NCBI RefSeq assembly: GCF_900660755.1
Contig: NZ_LR215050.1
Span: 1,116,001-1,180,000, forward strand
Source of the DNA: Acholeplasma hippikon
GTDB lineage: Bacteria > Bacillota_I > Bacilli_A > Acholeplasmatales > Acholeplasmataceae
Direction: 5' to 3'
DNA: 64,000 nt
The notes under the pieces are model-generated. The model was not told where the DNA came from, did no database searches, and saw nothing but the letters and a program-made list of their open reading frames with translations. Below are positions 42,796-50,640 of the stretch, piece after piece. Made by a program: the position numbers and the translations under genes. How positions within the stretch are numbered: the stretch's first letter is position 1; each line of letters starts with the position of its first letter.

Positions 42796-44970
42796 ATGAA
42801 TGAATTGTTAGTTAATAGTGTATCAGAAGATTTAAAGCTTCCAATATCAAAAGTTAAAGCAGTTTTAGATCTTTTAGCGGAGGGTGCAACGATTCCCTTT
42901 ATCGCTCGTTATCGTAAAGAAGTAACAGGCGGCATGGATGAAGAACAAATATTTGCGATTAATCAAGCGTATGAATATGCAACTAACCTTTTAAAACGTA
43001 AAGAAGATGTTATTCGCTTAATTGAAGAAAAAGGCATGTTAACAGAAGCATTAAAAAATGAAATTCTTAATGCAACAAAGTTAGTTGAAGTTGAAGATTT
43101 ATATCGTCCATTTAAGGAAAAGAAAAAGACAAAAGCAACAGAAGCTATTGCCAAAGGTTTAGAACCACTGGCAAACTTTATGCTTGAATTCCCTAAAACT
43201 GAAGTTAGAGAAGAAGCGAAAAAATACTTAACTGAAGAAGTGAAGTCCGTTTCAGATGCAATTGAAGGGGCTAAGTACATTATTGCTGAGAAGGTAAGCG
43301 ATGATGCAAATTATAGAAAGTATTTAAGAGATTATCTATTTAATAATGGTTTAGTGGTAACAACTGTTAAAAAAGATGGTAAGACGATTGATGAAAAACA
43401 AGTATATGATATGTACTATGATTTTTCTATGCCAATTAAACGTATTAAACCTCACCAAGTACTAGCGATTAATCGTGCTGAAGATGAAAAAGTCATTTCA
43501 GTTAAATTAGATGGTACAAAAGAAGCAATGGAAAGTTATTTAATCAAACAAGTAATTAAAAAACCTTCAACTGCTCAAACCTATTTAGAAGAAGCAATTC
43601 TAGATTCATTAAAACGTTTAATCTTCCCATCTATTGAAAGAGAAATCCGATCAGAATTAAGTGATATTGCTGAAAATCAAGCAATTGAAGTATTTGCTGA
43701 TAATTTATCTAAACTCTTACTTCAACCACCTTTAAAAGGTAAAGTTATCCTTGGTGTTGACCCTGCCTTTAGAACAGGTTGTAAGTTATGTATTGTTGAT
43801 AAAAACGGTATGGTATTAGAAAAAGGTGTTATCTATCCACACGAAAAATCAGTTGGTGCGAAAGTAGATGAAGACTTACTATTTAAGGCGCGTTTACAAT
43901 TAAAAGTTTTATATAAAAAATATAAATTTGAAATTGTTGCAATTGGTAATGGTACAGCATCAAGAGAAACTGAAAAGTTTATTGCTGAAGTGTTAAAAGG
44001 TGAAAATATGGATGCTAAATATGTGATCGTTTCAGAAGCTGGGGCATCAGTATATTCAGCCAGTGATATTGCGCGTGAAGAGTTCCCAGACTACTCAGTT
44101 GAGGAACGTTCTGCAGCATCAATTGCGCGTCGTTTACAAGACCCATTAGCAGAACTTGTAAAGATTGATCCAAAGTCAATTGGGGTTGGTCAATATCAAC
44201 ATGATGTGACACCTAAAAAGTTAGATGAAACATTAAATTTCGTTGTTACACAAGTAGTTAACCAAGTTGGTGTAAACGCAAATACTGCATCAAAATCATT
44301 ATTAACTTATGTATCAGGTTTAACAAAATCAATGGCAGAAAACTTTGTAAGTTATCGTAATAAAATTGGTGGATTTAAAAATCGTCGCGATATTTTAAAT
44401 GTTCCAAAATTAGGACCTAAAGCATATGAACAATCAATTGGATTCTTGCGTATTCCTGAAGGTGAGGAAATACTTGATATGACTTCTATTCACCCAGAAA
44501 GTTATGAACTTGCACGTGAGGTCATGAAGCGATTAAACATCACTAAAGAGGATTTAGGAAAACCAACGATTAAACTGTTAACAGAATCAATTGATAAAGA
44601 AAAATTAGCTAAAGAATTAAATACTGATAAATATACATTGGCAATTATTTTAGAAGCGTTTGAGGCGCCATTAAGAGATGTTCGTGATGATTATGATCAA
44701 CCAATCTTAAAGTCAGATATCCTTACAATTGATGACTTAAAAGTAGGTATGGAATTAGAAGGTGTTGTACGCAACGTTACTGACTTTGGTGCGTTTGTTG
44801 ACATTGGTTTAAAGAATGATGGTTTAGTACATATTTCTAAGATGTCTAACAAGTTTATTAAACATCCAAAAGAAGTTGTTTCAGTTGGACAAATTGTTAA
44901 GGTTTGGGTACTAAATATTGACCTCCAAAAACAAAAAGTTGGTCTAACAATGGTAAATAATTTAAATTAG
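42796..44970 (+). CDS. tex: Tex-family S1 RNA-binding transcription accessory protein
   Basis: A 724-aa Tex protein: N-terminal Tex HTH domain (IPFIARYRKEVTGGMDEEQI, about 34-53), YqgF/RNase H-like domain (GVDPAFRTGCKLCIVD, about 321-336), helix-hairpin-helix region (NVPKLGPKAYEQSIGFLRI) and a C-terminal S1 domain (GVVRNVTDFGAFVDIGLKNDGLVHISKMS). Homologues influence transcription elongation and stress responses. AGGAG precedes the ATG. It ends just before the tRNA promoter. Confidence 0.96.
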   Translation: MNELLVNSVSEDLKLPISKVKAVLDLLAEGATIPFIARYRKEVTGGMDEEQIFAINQAYEYATNLLKRKEDVIRLIEEKGMLTEALKNEILNATKLVEVEDLYRPFKEKKKTKATEAIAKGLEPLANFMLEFPKTEVREEAKKYLTEEVKSVSDAIEGAKYIIAEKVSDDANYRKYLRDYLFNNGLVVTTVKKDGKTIDEKQVYDMYYDFSMPIKRIKPHQVLAINRAEDEKVISVKLDGTKEAMESYLIKQVIKKPSTAQTYLEEAILDSLKRLIFPSIEREIRSELSDIAENQAIEVFADNLSKLLLQPPLKGKVILGVDPAFRTGCKLCIVDKNGMVLEKGVIYPHEKSVGAKVDEDLLFKARLQLKVLYKKYKFEIVAIGNGTASRETEKFIAEVLKGENMDAKYVIVSEAGASVYSASDIAREEFPDYSVEERSAASIARRLQDPLAELVKIDPKSIGVGQYQHDVTPKKLDETLNFVVTQVVNQVGVNANTASKSLLTYVSGLTKSMAENFVSYRNKIGGFKNRRDILNVPKLGPKAYEQSIGFLRIPEGEEILDMTSIHPESYELAREVMKRLNITKEDLGKPTIKLLTESIDKEKLAKELNTDKYTLAIILEAFEAPLRDVRDDYDQPILKSDILTIDDLKVGMELEGVVRNVTDFGAFVDIGLKNDGLVHISKMSNKFIKHPKEVVSVGQIVKVWVLNIDLQKQKVGLTMVNNLN

Positions 44971-44972
44971 CA

Positions 44973-45001
44973 TTGACATTAAAATCTAAATAAGTTATCA
45001 T
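44973..45001 (+). promoter_or_regulatory. Promoter of the tRNA pair
   Basis: Consensus TTGACA (44973-44978), 17-bp spacer and TATCAT (44996-45001), 32 bases before tRNA-Ser. Confidence 0.82.
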
Positions 45002-45033
45002 ATAAAGGCACGAGTAAATCGTGTCTTAAAAGT

Positions 45034-45125
45034 GGAGTGATACTCAAGAGGCCGAAGAGGACGCACTGCTAACGCGTTAGACGGATAATACCCGTGCGCG
45101 GGTTCAAATCCCGCTCACTCCGCCA
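45034..45125 (+). tRNA. tRNA-Ser (GCU)
   Basis: A 92-nt cloverleaf. Acceptor GGAGTGA pairs with TCACTCC, the discriminator is G and CCA is encoded. The anticodon loop CTGCTAA gives GCU (reads AGC/AGU). A long variable arm, as expected for serine, precedes a GGGTTCAAATCCC T arm. Confidence 0.96.
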
Positions 45126-45131
45126 TCAAAT

Positions 45132-45207
45132 GGCCCGTTGGAGAAACGGTTAACTCACATGCCTTTCACGCATGCATTCACGGGTTCAAATCCCGTACGG
45201 GTCACCA
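45132..45207 (+). tRNA. tRNA-Glu (UUC)
   Basis: A 76-nt cloverleaf. Acceptor GGCCCGT pairs with ACGGGTC (one G-U), the anticodon loop CTTTCAC gives UUC, the T arm is CGGGTTCAAATCCCG and CCA is encoded. Six bases after tRNA-Ser, so both are co-transcribed. Confidence 0.96.
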
Positions 45208-45222
45208 TTTGAGTGATAAACC

Positions 45223-45256
45223 AAGACTTAAGAGAAATCTTAAGTCTTTTTTTCTT
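45223..45256 (+). terminator. Terminator of the tRNA operon
   Basis: Perfect 11-bp stem AAGACTTAAGA / TCTTAAGTCTT (45223-45248) with a GAAA loop and a long T run. Confidence 0.93.
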
Positions 45257-45316
45257 TTTTTATATAGTTTAGCCATGTTATAATTTAGATGTATGACTTA
45301 CAGATGATGGGATCAG

Positions 45317-45670
45317 ATGAAGAAAATATATATAATTATTGTATTAATCAGTACAGTTATATTAGGAAGTTGTGGATTCAATGATGAATTCTCTTTTAAC
45401 ATGGAAAATAAAATTTATCAGGGAAATACCTATGCAATTAATTACACCTATCTTGGTCATAAAGAGAGTACCTTCAAATCGGAAAATGAAGCCGTTGATA
45501 AAAAAGTTAGATTTAAATCACCTAAATATGAATGATGCATATTTATCTGCACTCGTTCATTACGTAACACTCACAAATCAAAAAGCAGCTAGTGTTAAGT
45601 TTATACCTGAAGTATGATGCTTGATACGGCAAACAAAATTCAATACGTTGTTGATAAAATAATACATTAA
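45317..45670 (+). pseudogene. Small lipoprotein, probably frameshifted remnant
   Basis: Starts MKKIYIIIVLISTVILGSCG, a lipoprotein signal with lipobox ILGSC, but the frame stops after 72 codons at 45535. Protein-like sequence continues in the +1 frame (NDAYLSALVHYVTLTNQKAASVKFIPEV, stop 45617) and then back in the first frame (MMLDTANKIQYVVDKIIH, stop 45670). That pattern suggests a decayed lipoprotein gene with at least two frameshifts. An intact 72-aa lipoprotein remains possible. Family not recognised. Confidence 0.55.
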
Positions 45671-45681
45671 TAGAGGGACAT

Positions 45682-46046
45682 ATGCATATTACAAAAGTAG
45701 AAGTTAACTTAGAATATAATCGTCAATTCTTTAATTATGTTTGGAAACTTCATGATGATTCATCAATGATTATAAAAAAAATATGAATCTAGAAACGGAA
45801 GTTACTGAAAAAAGCGTAAAGGATTTTAATGAATTTATAGATAAGATTCATCATGACATTAAAATGTTTAAGTGGTTAAGTTATTATGAATAACCAAATA
45901 TCCATGATGGATTACAGTGGGAAATTGTATTATCTAATCATCAAGAGGAAAAAATATTTAGTGGAAGTAATAGATATCCTTATCGATTTAAAAAGTTTAT
46001 AAAAGTTTGTAGGCAATATAATTTTTTACCTGACGACATATATTAA
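45682..46046 (+). pseudogene. Decayed gene with frameshift and in-frame TAA
   Basis: After GAGGGACAT, an ATG at 45682 opens 34 codons (MHITKVEVNLEYNRQFF...) that stop at TGA 45784-45786, in an A-rich run. The adjacent frame carries on the protein-like sequence from 45783 (NLETEVTEKSVKDFNEFIDKI), meets TAA at 45891-45893, and continues in the same frame (LQWEIVLSNHQEEKIF) to 46046. Reading UGA as Trp would not help: TAG follows one codon later, and the second stop is TAA. The intact ancestor would be about 120 aa; family unknown. Confidence 0.75.
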
Positions 46047-46134
46047 AAGAATATTGATATATTTATAATGAAATCATAACGTTTATATCTTATAATAATG
46101 GTGGATAGGAAAAAATTTATAGAGGGGTAAGTTT

Positions 46135-46758
46135 ATGTCGGAGTTTAAAGGGAAAGCATTAGATTTATTTGTATGGAACATTATTTTAAGTATCGCTTCT
46201 GGATTCTTCCTTGTTCCACTAGCGTTTGTATTACCAAAATACTTAAAGTGGTTCTTTAGTCAAATTATGATTGATGATTCACAATTAGAGTTTATTGAAG
46301 ATGGTCCGGCTTGGGAAATCTTAATTTGGATCTTATTTGCAACAGTAACATTTGGAATTGGTGCTCCATTTGCTTATAAGAAGATGTTAAAATGGGTTTA
46401 TAATCGTGTAAGAGTTGTTGGTGAAAATGACGGCTTATGTGATTTTACAGGAACTGCATGGGATTTACTTGCTAACGCATTAATATTTGCTCTTGGATGG
46501 ATGTTCTTTATTATTCCAGCAGCATGGACATTTATTATTTTCTATAAGTATATGCACTCTAGTACAGTGATTAATGGTAGAAGTTTAATCTTTGATACTG
46601 AAGCACCATGGTTTGGCGTGATTGGTTGGATTTTCTTTGGGGTAATCACACTTGGTATTGGTTCATGGTATGCTCAAAAGAAAATTTATCAATACATTTA
46701 TCAAAATACACATTTTAGTGTTGATTATTATGTAAGTGAAGAAGAACTCGTTATTTAA
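46135..46758 (+). CDS. DUF898/YjgN-like membrane protein with duplicated halves
   Basis: A 207-aa protein whose two halves (about 3-92 and 103-195) repeat the same pattern: G-x-A-x-DL, two hydrophobic segments, then W..L...F...T.GIG...A.KK....IY. Each half has two or three membrane segments with an intervening outside loop. The pattern resembles the DUF898 (YjgN) family, whose role is unknown. Strong GAGGGG upstream of the ATG; its terminator overlaps the stop. It is followed by a zinc-ribbon membrane protein, also of unknown role. Confidence 0.7.
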   Translation: MSEFKGKALDLFVWNIILSIASGFFLVPLAFVLPKYLKWFFSQIMIDDSQLEFIEDGPAWEILIWILFATVTFGIGAPFAYKKMLKWVYNRVRVVGENDGLCDFTGTAWDLLANALIFALGWMFFIIPAAWTFIIFYKYMHSSTVINGRSLIFDTEAPWFGVIGWIFFGVITLGIGSWYAQKKIYQYIYQNTHFSVDYYVSEEELVI

Positions 46759-46769
46759 CGAGTTTTTTT
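46745..46769 (+). terminator. Terminator of the DUF898-like gene
   Basis: AACTCGTT (46745-46752) pairs with AACGAGTT (46757-46764) over the stop codon, followed by T. Confidence 0.88.
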
Positions 46770-46943
46770 ATTTTCAAGTTGAAAATATTTATATAATTTA
46801 ACAAAATTATCCGATTTATTCATGCCTTATATCAATTCAGTATGATATAAAAAACGTCATGATATAATGATATCGGGAAATATTATCCAGTTAAATAATT
46901 CTTTATACAAGAATATATTTTTATGGATAGATAGGAGATTCGC

Positions 46944-47483
46944 ATGGAATTAAAGGAAAATGAAGTTGCTTGTCCCAAATGTGGTGCAGTTCATCATAAA
47001 GATGAACACTTCTGCAAAACATGTGGTGAAAAGTTAGATAATGATAACGAGAATTATGAATTAAAACCAAGGTTTGCTAGAAAACAATTAATTTCAACAG
47101 TCATAGGATTTGTCTTATTATTAGGTATAATTATTGGCTCTGTATCAATTGCAAACAGTTTAATGAAACCAGTTAACTTTAAAGATAAATATGGTGAAGC
47201 ATACGCAAATGTTCCTTACGTTGAAATTAATAATGAAGGTACATTAATTAGGTTAATATCTGATCCAAATAGTGATTATCCATCAATGAATGGTAACTAT
47301 GATGTTGAAACGAAGGCAGTATTAAAACAAGTCTTAAAAGAATTAGGATTTAAAGATAGTACTTATGAAGAAATAACGACTTCATCAAGCGATGAGTTAA
47401 CAACCATTTTCTCAGATAAATATGTAATCTACTGGAGAAACTCAGATATTCACGGATTAGAAGTATTAATTTTAGTTAGATAA
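46944..47483 (+). CDS. Zinc-ribbon single-pass membrane protein
   Basis: A 179-aa protein with an N-terminal zinc ribbon (CPKC about 10-13, CKTC about 27-30), one membrane segment (about 50-72) and an outside C-terminal domain of about 105 residues. Zinc-ribbon plus membrane anchor is common in Firmicute proteins of unknown function. AGGAG lies upstream of ATG 46944. It has its own terminator, and 174 bases of A/T-rich DNA upstream (46770-46943) hold a likely promoter (TATAAT at about 46862). Confidence 0.75.
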   Translation: MELKENEVACPKCGAVHHKDEHFCKTCGEKLDNDNENYELKPRFARKQLISTVIGFVLLLGIIIGSVSIANSLMKPVNFKDKYGEAYANVPYVEINNEGTLIRLISDPNSDYPSMNGNYDVETKAVLKQVLKELGFKDSTYEEITTSSSDELTTIFSDKYVIYWRNSDIHGLEVLILVR

Positions 47484-47500
47484 ATAGTATTTAAAAATAA

Positions 47501-47527
47501 ACTTGCAGTCAAATGCAAGTTTTTTTC
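47501..47527 (+). terminator. Terminator of the zinc-ribbon gene
   Basis: AACTTGCA / TGCAAGTT (47501-47522) with a 6-nt loop and T run. Confidence 0.88.
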
Positions 47528-47608
47528 TTTTACGAAAATAATAAATATTTAAATTAATATATTATAATATATTCGTTAAGATGTTTTTATATAGAATGGA
47601 TGTGAAAC

Positions 47609-49084
47609 ATGGCTAGATTAGATCAAACAAAAACACCTTTTTTTGATAAAATAAAAGCCTATGGAACTTCAGGAACAACTGCATTAGATGTACCTGGTCA
47701 TAAACTGGGTAGATTAGATTCTGAGTTTAAGAGTTTCTTAGGAGAAAATGTATTTTTATTAGATGCCAATGCACCAAAGGGATTAGATAATTTATCTAAA
47801 CCAAAGGGTGTCATTAAAGAGGCTCAGGAATTAGCAGCAGATGCTTTTGGTGCTGAGCATGCGTATTTTTTAATTAATGGTACTTCACAAGGTATCATTA
47901 CAATGATTATGACGGCTGTACGTGCGAAAGAAAAAATTATTATTCCGCGTAACGTACATAAGTCAGCAATAAATGGACTTATCTTGTCTGGGGCAATGCC
48001 AATTTTTATGAAACCACATATGGATTCTGAATTAGGTATTGCAAATGGTATTAACTTAAGTGAGTTAAGAGAAACTATTATGGAAAACCCAGATGCCAAG
48101 GCTGTTTTTGTTATTAACCCAACCTATTTTGGTGTGACTTCCAATTTAAAAGAAATTGTGAAGTTAGCCCATGAATATGGGATGCTAGTCTTAGTCGATG
48201 AAGCACACGGCGCACACTTTGGATTCTCAGATAAATTACCAATATCTGCCATGGAAGCTGGAGCTGATATGAGTGCTTGTTCAATTCATAAGACCGTTGG
48301 ATCGTTAACGCAAACATCTATATTATTAACACAAGGTAATTTAGTTGATCAGAATCGTGTTCAGTCAACTTTAAATATTTTACAATCGACCTCACCATCA
48401 TCAATTTTCATGGCTTCTTTAGACAGTGCACGTAGTTATATGGCTGTGTATGGTAAAGAAAAGTTAGAAAAATTAATTGAGATGGCTGAAGACACACGTA
48501 AACGCATTAATAAATTAAAAGGATTAAGAGCGATTACGAAAGAATATATCTATAATCATAAGGGTTATGATTATGATGAAACAAAGATTATGGTTCAAGT
48601 CTCTGATTTAGGTATTACTGGATTTGATGCGTATAATATTCTTTCTCAAGATTGTAATATTCAAATGGAACTTGCTGAGACCCATCTCATCCTTGCAGTA
48701 TTATCAATTGGTACAACACAAGAAGATTTAGATAAATTTGTTGAAGGATTAAAACAATTACGAAAGTATAAAACTGATAAACAAATTAGACATAAAATTA
48801 GATTTACATACCCTGATACTTATGAGCGTCCACGTGAAGCATACCACGCACCTAAAAAATATGTTAGAGTAGAAGATGCTTTAAATGAGGTTGCTGCAGA
48901 AAATATCATGGTATATCCTCCAGGAATTCCACTTGTGATTCCAGGAGAAATCATTAACGAAGATATTTTAGATGACTTAGCGTTTTATAAGTCACAAGGT
49001 TCAACCATTCTTTCAGATACTGAAGATGGATACATTAAAGTTGTCGATAAAGATAACTGGATAAAATATGAGGGAGACCTATGA
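47609..49084 (+). CDS. speA: Arginine/lysine/ornithine decarboxylase (SpeA type)
   Basis: PLP-dependent decarboxylase of the aspartate-aminotransferase fold. Motifs are LDVPGHKLG near the N-terminus, LINGTSQGIITMIM, VDEAHGAHFGF and the PLP lysine in SIHKTVGSLTQTS (K228). 491 aa, the Bacillus SpeA length and architecture. Arginine as substrate is inferred from the directly following, overlapping agmatinase gene, giving arginine to agmatine to putrescine. Lysine or ornithine cannot be excluded from sequence. Confidence 0.9.
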   Translation: MARLDQTKTPFFDKIKAYGTSGTTALDVPGHKLGRLDSEFKSFLGENVFLLDANAPKGLDNLSKPKGVIKEAQELAADAFGAEHAYFLINGTSQGIITMIMTAVRAKEKIIIPRNVHKSAINGLILSGAMPIFMKPHMDSELGIANGINLSELRETIMENPDAKAVFVINPTYFGVTSNLKEIVKLAHEYGMLVLVDEAHGAHFGFSDKLPISAMEAGADMSACSIHKTVGSLTQTSILLTQGNLVDQNRVQSTLNILQSTSPSSIFMASLDSARSYMAVYGKEKLEKLIEMAEDTRKRINKLKGLRAITKEYIYNHKGYDYDETKIMVQVSDLGITGFDAYNILSQDCNIQMELAETHLILAVLSIGTTQEDLDKFVEGLKQLRKYKTDKQIRHKIRFTYPDTYERPREAYHAPKKYVRVEDALNEVAAENIMVYPPGIPLVIPGEIINEDILDDLAFYKSQGSTILSDTEDGYIKVVDKDNWIKYEGDL

Positions 49085-49956
49085 AATTAAAAAAAGTAGA
49101 TTTATCATTTCAATCATGCACAGCAGAATATAAAGATGCTGATGTTGTGATTTTCTCAGTACCAATGGATGCAACTACATCATTCCGTCCTGGTACACGA
49201 TTTGCAGGAAATGCAGTTAGAGTAGATTCTATTGGTGTTGAATGGTATTCACCATATCGTGATATGTCTTTAAAAGATTATAAGACTAGTGATGTTGGTG
49301 ATTTAGATATGCCGATTGGTGCAGTTAAAGAATGTTTAGATACAATCTATGATGCAACTAAGACAATTTTAAATGATAATAAAGTTCCATTTATGATTGG
49401 TGGCGAACACTTAGTAACTTACCCAGTTTTAAAAGCATTCAAAGAAAAGTATGATGATTTATATGTTATTCATTTAGATGCACATACGGATTTACGTGAA
49501 GAATTCTTTGGCATGGAAATGAGTCATGCAACATTCATGAGACAAGCACATAAATTCTTAGGTGATCATCATATCTACCAATTTGGTATTAGAAGTGGTG
49601 ATAAAGAGGAATTTGAATGGGCTAAGAAACATATCCATCAAAGAAAGTTTGACTTTGAAGGGTTAGCAGAAGCTGTTGAATTCTTAAAAGATAAACCAGT
49701 ATATATTACAATTGATATTGACGTTTTAGATCCAGCGGTTGCCCCAGGAACTGGAACACCTGAACCAGGTGGTATGCAATATAAAGATTTAATCTGGGCA
49801 TTTGAACAATTTGAAAAGTTAAATAATCTTGTTGGTGCTGACTTAGTAGAATTAAGCCCATACTTAGATCCAAGTGGAGCTACAAACGCAGTTGCAGCAA
49901 AAACAACTCGTGAAATGGTTCTTTTACTTCATAACGCATTAAATAAACGTAAATAA
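49081..49956 (+). CDS. speB: Agmatinase
   Basis: Ureohydrolase that splits agmatine into putrescine and urea using two Mn ions. The metal ligands are visible in GGEHLVTYP, HLDAHTDLRE and DIDVLDPAVAPGTGTPEPGG. 291 aa, standard. It overlaps speA by four bases, so the pair forms a putrescine operon. No spermidine synthase or urease is in the window. Confidence 0.95.
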   Translation: MKLKKVDLSFQSCTAEYKDADVVIFSVPMDATTSFRPGTRFAGNAVRVDSIGVEWYSPYRDMSLKDYKTSDVGDLDMPIGAVKECLDTIYDATKTILNDNKVPFMIGGEHLVTYPVLKAFKEKYDDLYVIHLDAHTDLREEFFGMEMSHATFMRQAHKFLGDHHIYQFGIRSGDKEEFEWAKKHIHQRKFDFEGLAEAVEFLKDKPVYITIDIDVLDPAVAPGTGTPEPGGMQYKDLIWAFEQFEKLNNLVGADLVELSPYLDPSGATNAVAAKTTREMVLLLHNALNKRK

Positions 49957-49960
49957 TATA

Positions 49961-49990
49961 AAAGGGTGAAATCATCACCCTTTTTATATA
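49961..49990 (+). terminator. Terminator of speA-speB
   Basis: AAAGGGTGA (49961-49969) pairs with TCACCCTTT (49975-49983), followed by T-rich sequence. Confidence 0.87.
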
Positions 49991-50014
49991 TAATGATTAT
50001 AGAGAGGTAATTAA

Positions 50015-50251
50015 GTGAAAAAATTAGCTATATATATTACATTATTTATTATTTCATTATTAATTATTATTTTTGGATCTATTTATCTATATAGTTATGT
50101 GTTTGTAAAGCATAACACTGACTTTGATAATCCTTTATTCATTACGGTTGGAATTCTTTTACCAGTTAGTTTAATATCAATGCCTAAATTGTATAGAAAG
50201 TCTAAGTATATATATAAAATGAATAAATTAAAAAATAAAAATAACGTGTAA
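50015..50251 (+). CDS. Small two-segment membrane protein
   Basis: A 78-aa protein starting with GTG at 50015 after AGAGAGG. Two hydrophobic segments (about 5-28 and 40-58) and a basic tail (KLYRKSKYIYKMNKLKNKNN). No family recognised. The stop lies inside a short terminator (AACGTG / CACGTT, 50243-50261, then T run). Confidence 0.6.
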   Translation: MKKLAIYITLFIISLLIIIFGSIYLYSYVFVKHNTDFDNPLFITVGILLPVSLISMPKLYRKSKYIYKMNKLKNKNNV

Positions 50252-50267
50252 ATTGCACGTTTTTTTA
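50243..50267 (+). terminator. Terminator of the 78-aa gene
   Basis: 6-bp stem AACGTG / CACGTT around TAAATTG, followed by seven T. Confidence 0.8.
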
Positions 50268-50282
50268 TTGATAAATCGCATT

Positions 50283-50303
50283 TTTCCAACAAATGTGTTA
50301 CAA
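50283..50303 (+). repeat. 21-bp direct repeat, left copy
   Basis: TTTCCAACAAATGTGTTACAA occurs here and again, without mismatch, at 51223-51243. This copy ends 16 bases before the antitoxin ATG and includes a TACAAT that could serve as -10. It contains the small dyad AACA-AATG-TGTT. Confidence 0.9.
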
Positions 50304-50319
50304 TTAGTTTGGTGATGAT

Positions 50320-50640
50320 ATGAATAAAACAGATTATATTAATGTAAGAGTCAATAAAGAAACTAAGGATAAAGTTGAAGTCATTTTAAAAGAATTGAAC
50401 TTAAAGATGAGCGATGCGATAAATTTATATTTAAATCAAATTGTATTAGATGAGGGAATTCCTTTTAAAGTAAGACTACCTAAATATGAGAAAGCTTATC
50501 AAGAACTTGAAAAGGCGATTGGCTTTAACGCATTTGGTGGTGGAAAACCAAGTCCGTATGCTAGAAACATTCTTTTACTATATGCAAAAGAGGAAATTGA
50601 TTTTGAAACTGCAGTATTTGCATTAGGTAGAGAAAGATGA
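50320..50640 (+). CDS. RelB/DinJ-like antitoxin
   Basis: A 106-aa protein whose N-terminal 55 residues match RelB/DinJ ribbon-helix-helix antitoxins (NVRVNKETKDKVEVILKELN, then SDAINLYLNQIVLDEGIPF). The C-terminal half (about 60-106) should hold the toxin-binding part; its sequence is not recognised. GGTGATGAT precedes the ATG. It overlaps the following Fic gene by four bases, the usual toxin-antitoxin layout, though RelB/DinJ antitoxins normally pair with RelE/YafQ RNases rather than Fic. Confidence 0.82.
   Translation: MNKTDYINVRVNKETKDKVEVILKELNLKMSDAINLYLNQIVLDEGIPFKVRLPKYEKAYQELEKAIGFNAFGGGKPSPYARNILLLYAKEEIDFETAVFALGRER

Noticed and set aside
45372-45617. Separate 81-aa gene overlapping the small lipoprotein
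   Set aside because: Its first two thirds are the out-of-frame reading of the lipoprotein start; only its last part looks protein-like, which fits a frameshifted remnant better.
45682-46046. Mollicute UGA=Trp decoding or programmed recoding to rescue the broken frame
   Set aside because: Reading TGA at 45784 as Trp meets TAG one codon later, and the second frame is broken by TAA. Many intact genes here end in TGA, so the standard code applies.
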